Shown: positions 21,801 to 31,892 of the stretch, in pieces
Layout of the letters: every line of letters begins with the position of its first letter
Position numbering within the stretch: the stretch's first letter is position 1
Source of the DNA: Mastigamoeba balamuthi
Lineage: Eukaryota; Evosea; Mastigamoebida; Mastigamoebidae
Reading direction: 5' to 3'
NCBI GenBank assembly: GCA_902651635.1
Contig: CACRSC010001917.1
Span: 829,419 to 893,418 of the forward strand
Length of the DNA: 64,000 bases
Notes under the pieces: model-generated
Told to the model about the DNA's origin: nothing
Databases searched by the model: none
The model's input: only the letters and a program-made list of their open reading frames with translations
Position numbers and translations under genes: made by a program

Positions 21801-22877
21801 CCGCGCCGACGACGACGAGAGCAGCGACGAGGACGAGAAGAAGGCGCAGCCCAAGGAGCCCAAGAACAAGGCGAAGAAGGAGGAGAAGCGCCGCAAGGAG
21901 GAGGAGATCGCCAAGCGCGAGCAGGAGCTCGCCGGCGACAAGGCCCCCGAGACCGCGATCGAGTTCGACCGCCTGCTGCTCGGCGCCCCCGACAGCTCGT
22001 TCATCTGGATCAAGTACATGGCCTTCTACGTGCGTCGCCCTCATCGCATCTCGTTCCCTCTTCATATTTTGCTGAATTCGACTCAACCACGCGTGCTGGC
22101 TCGCAGCTGTCGATGACCGAGGTCGAGAAGGCGAGGCAGGTGGCGGAGCGCGCGCTGTCTAAGATCAACGCGCGCGAGGAGAAGGAGCGCGAGAACGTGT
22201 GGGTTGCGCTGCTGAACCTCGAGCACACGTTCGGCACGCCGTCGACGCTGTCGGCGGTCCTCGACCGGGCGCTGCAGTCGGCCAACCCCAAGCGCATCCT
22301 CTCGCAGATGGCGCTCATCTACGAGAGCGCCGACCGCATGGCCGACGCCGAGGACGCGTACCGCGCCCTCGTGAAGCGCTTCAGCACGAGCGTCAAGGCC
22401 TGGTCGCGCTACGCCGCGTTCGTCGCCAAGCGCGCCTCGATGGAGGGCGGCAGCGACGAGACCAAGAAGCTCCTCGACCGCGCGCTGCAGAGCCTGCCCA
22501 AGCGCAAGCACCTGAGGGCTGTCACCAAGTTCGCGCAGCTCGAGTTCAAGTGCGGCAGCCCCGAGCGCGGCCGCACGATGTTCGAGGGCATCATCGCCAC
22601 GTGCCCCAAGCGCATCGACCTGTGGAACGTCTACGCGGACATGGAGCTCTCTGCGCTCGCCCGCGTGCTCGAGGGCGGCGTGGCGGGCAGGGCCAAGGAG
22701 GAGGCCGTCGCCGTGCCGCGGAGGCTGTTCGACAGGGTCACGTCGATGAAGCTGTCGAGCAAGAAGATGCAGTACTTCTTCAAGAGGTGGCTGGCGTTTG
22801 AGAAGCAGTACGGCACCAAGGTCTCGACGCAGCGCGTGCTCCACAAGGCGCAGCAGTACATCGACGCCAAGTCGTAG
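15840..22877 (+). CDS. RRP5: RRP5 (PDCD11) full-length rRNA-processing scaffold
   Basis: Seven exons (15840-16340, 16402-16641, 16716-19013, 19386-19662, 19810-21092, 21325-22029, 22107-22877) give about 2024 residues. A basic/acidic N-terminal tail is followed by a dozen or so S1 RNA-binding repeats. An acidic linker (EEDDDEAAWEMVQKRVDEGE-like) leads to the C-terminal HAT/TPR module (KYMAFYLSMTEVEKARQVAE, ENVWVALLNLEHTFG), which is diagnostic for RRP5. The protein acts in the SSU processome and early 60S particles. Introns 3 and 5 are larger and more AT-rich than the rest. The length fits the family (human 1871). Its paralogue at 4134-9322 is the mirrored partner but stops before the HAT module. 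Confidence 0.93.
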
Positions 22878-23170
22878 TGCTGCCCCTGGCGTGCGCTCGT
22901 TCACAGAAGACACACCCCTCCAACAGAAGACCACAACGCGTGCTCCTTATTACCCATAATTTGCCCGCCTGCCCCGGCCTTTGCGTGCTGGTGGAGATCT
23001 GCTAGATACTTTATTCTAGCGAAAATATTTGCAATGATTTAACAATATGGAATTCAACTCCTACCAATGCTGAAGGAGACTCTCAACTCTTGTTGCTGAG
23101 CAAATTTCAGATTTTGCTGAGATTTTTCTGGTGCTTTGATTCAGTTTCTACAACAGTTGCACGAGCGAAT
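22878..23170. other. Intergenic, AT-richer spacer
   Basis: No coding signal was seen between the RRP5 stop and the first member of the unknown gene family. The sequence is distinctly AT-richer from about 22990 to 23160, as expected for a promoter/UTR region. Confidence 0.5.
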
Positions 23171-24147
23171 ATGTCGACGCGCACGGAGCGCATTTTCGCG
23201 GCTTTCCAGGGCCCCGTCCTGGGCCTCGACGCGTCGGTGATCCACCAGTACAAGCAGTACACGGCCGAGCTGCTGCTGCCCCGTCGCTGGCGCGAGGCGC
23301 GGGGCCTGAGCATCTCCGACGTCTTCGCTGCCCTGCAGGCCGCCGTCGTGCGCGCCGAGGGCTCGCCGTCGTCGCCCCCCGTGCGGTGCCCGCGCTGCGG
23401 CGACGTCCTGGCGATCGCAGACACGTGGGCGCAGCCCGACGGGCTGCCCGAGGACCTCGAGAGCTTCTGTGCGTCTGTGCGCTCGCGGTGCACGTCGTCG
23501 CGGACGCACCTGGACCTGCGGGCGCTCGTGTTGACGACCGACGTCGGGGGCTCGCTCGTGTGCAGCGAGCCGTTCTCGGTGTTCGCCAGGGAGCCCGGGC
23601 GGAACAAGAGACGACACTCGCAGTGCACGGCGCCCGAGATGCTGACGTCCGCAGAGGGCGTCCGCTTTCTGGGTCCACCGCCGGGCGAGCCGCACGCCGC
23701 TGGCCGAGAGGTCGCGCTCATTCTCGGGACTCCAACGCCACGTATGCGCTCAATCCCATCTCTTACGTGTGGCCTCATCGGCTGGCAGTGCTGTGTATCG
23801 TGGTCTCGGTGCTGACGCCGCGTCTGCCTCTCTTCATCCCGCCGAACGTCTCGGGATTCGTCCCGGGCCTGCTGGCGCTACTGAGCAGCGTGCCCGGCTT
23901 CGTATTGCAGAAGACCTGCACCACGAAAGGCACGACGACTCTGCATTGCCTGCATCCATTGATCGAGGGATCTCAATCTCGCGTCGCAGAGAACTTGTCT
24001 GTGGTCGTACAGGCCTACAGCACGATCGACGACGCGAACCAGGGCTCCCTCATCAGCTCCATGTACTCGAGGAACCTCATCCCCAACGCAGCGAACTGTG
24101 ACGTCTTGGACATCGTTGTTTTGATAGCCGCGTTTCGCAACTGGTGA
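23171..24147 (+). CDS. Unknown repeated-family protein, member 1
   Basis: I do not recognise this family. It begins MSTRTERIFAAFQGPVLGLD. Conserved landmarks are LLLPRRWREARGLSISDVFA, a CPRCGDVL zinc-ribbon-like knuckle, GLPEDLESFCASVRS and FSVFAREPGR. A second part reads LPLFIPPNVSG...SVPGFVLQK and ends AAFRNW at the stop. Exons 23171-23741 and 23789-23929 plus 23990-24147 give 289 residues. The last intron (23930-23989) starts with GC rather than GT; if not spliced, the 60 bases are read in frame and the protein has 309 residues. The FSVFAREPGR region recalls the 'S-x-PF-x-V' strand of some immunoglobulin-like transcription factors, but that is only a resemblance. Confidence 0.75.
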
Positions 24148-24399
24148 CGACTGTGCCTCGGGGACAACGCCGCAAACCAGCGCCTTGCTATTCCGAGGGC
24201 ACAGGTCCCCCTTTTTGGTGTTTTTCTTTGTGCTCTGCATTGCTATCTGCAAAAGCCGGTCTTTTTCCTCATACCTACCTTGAGCTCCTGCACACCTGGT
24301 ACAAATGACTGATGTCACAATTATCTTCCTCGCTTCGATGCGCTCCGCCACGATCTCTGCTCTTTTTTTAGAGTTCCCCTGGGTGCAGAGCGGCGACAA

Positions 24400-25960
<1,561 letters not shown>

Positions 25961-26089
25961 GATACTCCCAAATAAGGCGCTGAGTGTTCCGTTCCCCAAA
26001 ACGAAAAAGACCTTTGCCACCGGTTTGCTTCACTTGTGCTTCGGAGGATTCCATCGCCCTGAGACACGCAAAGTAGTTAAAAGTGTAAT

Positions 26090-26163
26090 GCGCTGCTAGC
26101 TCAGTTGGTTAGAGTATAAGTCTCATAATCTTAGGGTCGCTGGTTCGATCCCAGCGCAGCGCA
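26090..26163 (+). tRNA. tRNA-Met (CAT), elongator type
   Basis: The acceptor stem GCGCTGC pairs with GCAGCGC. The D-stem is GCTC/GAGT. The anticodon loop CTCATAA has anticodon CAT and lies in the AGTCTCATAATCT context typical of elongator tRNA-Met. The T-arm is GCTGG-TTCGATC-CCAGC and the discriminator is A. No intron is seen. Confidence 0.9.
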
Positions 26164-26165
26164 AC

Positions 26166-26170
26166 TTTTT
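26166..26170 (+). terminator. Pol III T-run after tRNA-Met
   Basis: A run of five T begins two bases after the tRNA discriminator. Confidence 0.7.
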
Positions 26171-27085
26171 GACAACATTCTTCTCTTCTGTTGGTCAAGT
26201 GCCCCATCCACCACATCAAGAGCCACTTCTCTCTCAGGAGGCAATCGAGCTCCTATTGCAGTTTCCTGATGAGGACATATGTCAGCTTGATCAGTCATAC
26301 AGTGGATCATGGAGGACTAACAAGGGATATTGTGACCTGCATTGCCCATTGTGATCTTTGAAACCTGTCAGCTCTTAAGAAAGGAAGAAAACGAGGAAGA
26401 ACTGCAGAATCTGTCCAGCTTCAGAGCTTATGACAATTTCTTCTGTTTCTGTTTTAACTCCTCAAAAAGGTCTGTAAATCAGATCTCACTTTGAAACTCA
26501 TTCATCATTGTGCTCTTGATCAGAGTCAAAGAAAAGACAAGCCAAGGAGCTGGGCTGAATAACATGTGTGCAGCTCTAGGATCACCTAAGAACAAAGCTT
26601 GGGGCCAAGGCCAGTGGTAAGAAGGATGACCTGATTTGGCATGTTCTCAGTTACAAGGATGGTAACTACAAGGCACTCTCTGGGCGTCTTCTGGCATTCT
26701 GGAACAATAAGGGCACAGGAAGGCCACTACAGGCTGCATTATAGCTCATCTTCAATCTGATGGATCGTCTTGATGTTCTTTTAAAGTTATTTTATGCTTC
26801 CCGAAAAATGGAGTCATTTGCACTGGTTTGGTTGATCTGGCTGGAACAAGTCAGTATCATCTCCACCTTTGTGGCAACAAATGACTACAAATGGAAGTAC
26901 TCAGATATTAATGCTGACTTTTGTGAGCTATGTGACCATGATACAACGTTTTCCCGCACCCTGGCAGACCTAATGGCAGAAGATGACAAATAAATTGGTT
27001 TTCTTTACTGAAGAAATTACCTCTGTCCTTCCAGAAAAATACCCCTATCTAACAGTTAAAGGAACTGGACAGATATTTTCTTCCT
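26171..27085. repeat. Decayed AT-rich repeat, unclassified, with a SAP-like remnant
   Basis: GC content drops abruptly after tRNA-Met. No open gene spans the region, only fragments such as LLSQEAIELLLQFPDEDICQ and MDRLDVLLKLFYASRKMESF. Around 26590-26660 the plus strand reads LGAKASGKKDDLIWHVLSY, close in pattern to the SAP motif of the piggyBac transposase at 38.2 kb (LKATGKKLELVGRLL). This suggests old mobile-element DNA, but I cannot name the family. Confidence 0.4.
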
Positions 27086-27302
27086 CTGATGAGTTAAGAC
27101 TCAGCACAAAGGACCAACAGCCTGACACTGAGGATCGCCCCAGACATACATACCCCTTCCTCTCACACATCACCCACTCACTCACTCTAGAACTGCCAGC
27201 CCCTTCCACAGCTCAACTGGCTCTCTTCCTCAGACAACCAACCTGCGGGCAAAGAAGACTGACTGCAAACTCTCTTTGGAGGGCTTCCTGAGTGTAGTGC
27301 TA

Positions 27303-28462
27303 TCACCAGTTGCAGCACCATGAGATCAGCACGCCAGCATCGTAGATATCGAGGTTGAGTATGTTTGGGATGTTGTTCTTGCAGTACTCTCTACATATCA
27401 CGATGCCCCTCTTCGCCTCCTCCTTCGTCTGGTACGTTCGCACAAATACTGCCAGCTCTGCATTGAGCATGCACAGCATTGATCAGCCTGAGTCGCCACG
27501 TAGGAAGACGAAGGCTCTCAGGCTTACTGGCGCCTATAATGCAGCTCTTCTGTAGCATAAACCCGGCAGTGTCCTCAGCACATTTGCCATTCCGTCAACA
27601 ATCACGATCGCCATCGTGGGCAGCCTCACGGGCTTTCTGGGCTTCGTCACCTCCACCACCACGTATGCTGCGCACATCCAATGAGACTGTGTTGCCCCCA
27701 AGAGCAGAACTAACTTGCAAGCAATTGGGGACAGTCCACAGTCACTCTGCACGATGCATCCACCGTGCAATCACAGCAGTCCTCCAAGACCCCGGCGGAC
27801 ACTCCTTCCATCACAGACATGCCAGGCGCATGCAGCGTGCCCTCGTTATCACAGGCGCCAATGCTACTGCTACCACCCGTCGGGCCCTCTGAGTCCTCTG
27901 CTGGCAGACCAGTGGCACCAGCAGCACCAGCAGCAGCCCAGGCACAGCCTGAGCCACTGCCACCATTGCTGCCAAGGACCACTGTGCCTGCGGAATACTG
28001 CACCACTTGGCACTTTCTGTACCTCCCGGGCTCCCTGGCAAACACCACGAAGGAAGCACTGCAGGTGATGAGCCCTGGGGCAATGTCGAGGGCGAGCATA
28101 AGTGAGGGGGCATGGAGCCTGCGCAGCGATGAGCAGTGTGAGCGCAGCGACACACAGTAGCTCTCGAGGCCCTTGGGCAGCCTGAACAGCTCAGAGTGCG
28201 GGTCCCACACTGACACTACATCGCCGCACAGTGGGCAGCACAGGGCCTCAGCGGGCGCATCGGGGCAGGCGACACGAAGGCACAGGAGCACAGCGCAGAC
28301 GTTCAAGGCGCTCAGGGTGGTAACTGGCGCCAGCTGCATGGCAGCAGCAGCTCCGCCGCGTATGTGTGGTACATGTGGACCACCGAGCTGCTCACATGCA
28401 GCATGGGGCCCTGCAGTGCTGCGAAGATGCACTCAGTGCGCGTGGGCATTGCCAGCATGTTT
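27303..28462 (-). pseudogene. Decayed member of the unknown family
   Basis: It is the counterpart of the intact gene at 32104-33264. The start region (MLAMPTRTECIFAALQGP-like), the ARGRAP-type ribbon (CPLCGDVVSVWDP), FVVFAREPGR and the C-terminal segments up to a CNW ending are all recognisable. The N-terminal frame shifts near 28325, where the intact copy reads SWRQSAALSASDV but this one reads QLAPVTTLSALNV. Many CpG sites have become TpG/CpA. It is probably no longer functional. Confidence 0.6.
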
Positions 28463-29729
28463 ATTTCTCGTTACGGATTTTGTGAACTTTCAGGGGTCAG
28501 TGCGAGAAAAATAGTCCGTGAGACAACACTATCTCATTGAGCGTTCCTGGAGTGCAATTGCAGTGCCGTTTTCGGGACAATCTTGCTGACACGTTGGGGA
28601 ACCTCGCCTGCCAACTTTCACATGGTGTGACATCATTTGCACGCTTCCAGGTACAGCATTGTTACATTTGGTGGTGGTTCTGTGGGAGGCAAAGGTTAGA
28701 GAGACCCTCTGGTGCCTTCTTCTGGGTTCATTTTGCTTATGGGTGTTGTGAGGACTGTGTTATGTGTCTCACTCTCTTGCTCATGCTCTCAGTGAGCATG
28801 AGATAAGCTTGAAATTTGGAGAGCACACATAAGAGGAAGGAAGTTAGAGATGCTGCTCCAGTTTCTGAAGCAGCAGGAACTCAGAATGATTGAATGTAAG
28901 GATGTTGTCAATAGATGTATGTGCCTTTCTTGTTCCTGTTCCTGCACTTACAGGTCCAAATCCATCAAAAAAGGTAAGTACATTGTATGCAGAACTTCAT
29001 CATCAAATAGAGGTTCCAGAAGGACCTTTCTTTGCAGTGAATTCAACCACTAGTTTCACACAGCAGCCATATGTTGGTTACTATTGTGCTCCTGCTTGTG
29101 TCCTAGTGTGCGAACATGATCCCTCAACACCTTGGTATTATTGGTGAGTACTATCTACTAATTTCTGTCGTTCCATAGTATCACAAAACTGGTAGGTAGG
29201 CCAGTGCAGTTACCATACAGTGTCTCTTTTCTATGATAAAGACAGTTTTTTTATTTTCAGTGATCTTCTTGTGGTACCCACACAGTTCCACGACTGTCCT
29301 GCATGGGAACTGAAGGCCACCACACATTCACATTCCCTTCCTTTTCCCAAGTAAAACACAACAAAATATGACCAACATAGAATGGGTACTCAAACACAGC
29401 CCACATGCCAAGAAACATGAGGATGCCTGTTTATCCTCTTACAGTAGTTTCACTGTATCACAAGGTCGGGAACCATGAACCCTCGTTTGATGTGAGCTTG
29501 CCACAGGCAGTGGGTTGCCGGAATCGTTTGGTGAGCACAGGCCCCCAGTAACGATCTCGAATCTCCTGCTTAGAGTTCCGAATCTGCCACTTCACCGACC
29601 TAGGAAATCCTTTGTGGAACGTGCACTTCCAAGTGAACGCAGATTCATGTTGGTACGAAAGAAGGGATATACAGAAAGGCTCGCCCACAATTTCTCAGAG
29701 TGAACCTTGTGGATTCCCTCCCGTCAGCA

Positions 29730-29869
29730 TGTCCACCCGAACTGAGCGCGTTTTCGCGGCGCTGCAGGGCCCCGTCCTGGGCCTCGACACGCCGGTGATC
29801 CACATGTTCAAGTCGTACACGGCGGAGCTGCTGCTGCCGCGGCGCCTGCGCCAGACGCTGGGCCTGAGC
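29730..29869 (+). pseudogene. 5' fragment of an unknown-family gene, cut at an N
   Basis: The ATG and first 46 codons (MSTRTERVFAALQGPVLGLD to RQTLGLS) are nearly identical to the intact gene at 34649. Similarity stops exactly at the ambiguous base at 29870, after which unrelated repeat sequence begins. It could be a true truncation or an assembly join. Confidence 0.6.
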
Positions 29870-29870
29870 N
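29870..29870. other. Single ambiguous base at a sequence break
   Basis: This N is the only non-ACGT base noticed. It coincides with the point where the 2.8-kb segmental duplication and the coding frame both stop, so it may stand for a gap of unknown length. Confidence 0.8.
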
Positions 29871-31570
29871 GGAACGTGGGATGGCCTGCTTCCTCTGGTG
29901 CCAGGGAGCTCCAGCCATGGCAGAAGCCCTGGCCCTGGTCAGCTTCCTCAGCTTCCTGCAACTGGGGGGCATTCCAGGGTGCTGGGGTGCGCACCAGGCA
30001 GCAGGTTACTGCCATGGACCCCCGGTGGTGGGTCACCCAGCAGAGTGCTCTGAGCACGAATGGGCTGACCTCATGGCCCTGTACCCTCAACCACGCCCTG
30101 GAGACATCATCACGGATAGCAGCACGATTCCCAAGGAAGCCAGTGCCAGAGCAGTACGCATTTCATTCTCAATTCTAATGTCTGACTGAATTGAAACAGA
30201 CTGGGATATACCTGCCAGTGATCGGGTCAATGACTGTCCCATGCTTTGTGACTGGCCCCCATCGCATGGGCCTGCATGACGTGTACTTCTGGGACGTTTG
30301 CTGCATGGAATCTGGCAAATGGGCCACATTGCTGCAGTCCGGCAGTGTGTACTGGGCCTATGTGGAGGACGAGTGGACTCTCATCATTCTCCTCAACCTC
30401 ATCATTCCAGTCAACATCAGCATGAAGAAGCAGTTGAACTGCCTCATCCTCAACCTGGCGTTTTCAGTGGCTGGCATGCAGAAGAAGAACATGATAATCA
30501 GCATCCCCTGTGATGGCAGCACTTCTACATTAACTACATCCTGTGCAACAGTGAGGATGCAATCAATTTGCACGTATTTCCTCTGTCTTTCACTTGTATT
30601 TCAATTGCTTTTATCATTTTATGACTTTGCTGTTTTTTGTTTTTATGCTGCTGGCATAAAGAAAAAGTTGCTGACATAACCAGTCTAACTTGCATTTCAG
30701 CCCACTGCTGCGGCAGTACAGGCAGGTAACAACAACGCCTGCAGCATGCCAGGACTACGAGGACGCTGTTGTGCAGGCCTTCATCGTTGCCATCTCCACC
30801 CTGACCAGGAACAGGGTCATTCTGACCACAGAGGAGGCAGTCCAGGCAAGGACTGACTGCCTGGAGGTGATGTACTTCACCACGCTGTTCTGGGACCTGA
30901 CAGAGAACACCATGCAGAATGCAACCACGTTGCTGACTGCAGTTGCAGCTAAGGTGTGTCACCTCAGCCGCCTCAGTGCAAGGGGGCGTGCCATGGATGG
31001 CCCCAAAGCCATGCTCAATGCTGTGAGGAGCATCAAGGGCAAGATCAAGGGAGTGAAGCAGGCCAGCAAGGAAACGTCTTCTGCATCTGGAGACGACTGA
31101 GAGCTCCAGCTCCGAGTCCATTGACGAGCTGCAGGGCAAGAAGGTAGTGGAGCACAATGTGGACGACGACCAGGAGGAGCACAAGGAGAAGACAATGACA
31201 CGCAAGAGGACGAGGGAGGAAAGCAACGAGGAGTACGTGGCTCCAGCTGCACCAGCTGTATCGCAATGCCTCCTTCCTCGTTTGCCTTTATGCAGTTGCA
31301 GTGTGACTGCTGGTGCTCCATCGAGTTGTAATGGTGGCACTGCATTTTGCCACCACTGGTTCCTCATGTTGTTCATTGACTATGCCTCTGAGCACCCCCT
31401 GTGGCCCATGTCACCCCTCCACTACGGGGTGAGGTGCTCACAGCACTCTATCAACCTTGCATGCAATAGCCGCCATGTCATCACCCCTGTGGACCTCCCA
31501 CTCGCACAGGTGGTCAGAGTGGTCAACCTGAGAATGATGCAGATGTCATTGAGGCAATTTGCTTGACACT
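29871..31570 (+). mobile_element. Unclassified repeat family E, copy 1 (broken)
   Basis: Protein-level and DNA similarity links this stretch to 58840-60520 on the other strand. Shared landmarks are MTVPCFVTGPxRMGLHDVYF, KKQLNCL and TRNRVI, followed by a Ser/Glu-rich tail (DELQGKKVVE). The two coding parts are separated by an apparent intron with donor GTGAGG and acceptor TTTCAG. About 336 bases at 29893-30228 are absent from the other copy and look like a later insertion. I cannot assign the family; it carries an intron and no recognised enzyme motif. It appears old and broken. Confidence 0.5.
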
Positions 31571-31892
31571 CTGATGCCCCCTGCCCCATGATCCATATGT
31601 CAAACGTAATCTCTATACCTCCTCTGCTGTCAGTGTGCTCCTTGCTCACCTTATGGCCACTCGGTGCCCCTTTCTCCGTGATGTTTTTCACTCATTTTTC
31701 CCACAAGATCCTTTTTGGGCCCGCCAGACCCCATCTTGTTGCTGGGCCTTTCTGTCCCCCTGCTGAGTACAGTGCGCCACCCAGTTGTGCTCTTCGCGTA
31801 CACTGTTAGCCGAGTAGCTCGCCTTTTTCCACGCCCGACCCAAAAAAAACCAAAGGGATTTCCGTAGTGCTGGGGTTATTTCTTAGAGTCTC
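31571..31892. other. Spacer with no gene seen
   Basis: This lies between the E repeat and the second segmental-duplication copy. There are only short, unconvincing frames and no clear repeat. Confidence 0.4.

Larger units (their letters stand above)
27086..29869. repeat. Segmental duplication, copy 1 (older, CpG-poor)
   Basis: It matches 31893-34789 in order and orientation, beginning CTCTGATGAGTTA and running to the single N at 29870. It contains a decayed minus-strand family member (27303-28462), about 1 kb of non-coding sequence with short frames (28650-29700), and the first 140 bases of a plus-strand family member. Differences from the other copy are largely CG changed to TG or CA in the gene portion. 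I saw no gene in 28650-29700. The duplication was judged by eye. Confidence 0.75.

Noticed and set aside
23171-24147. Naming the repeated family as Rel/STAT-like transcription factors
   Set aside because: Only one short strand (FSVFAREPGR) is reminiscent of them. The CPxC knuckle and the C-terminal exons do not fit, so no function was assigned.
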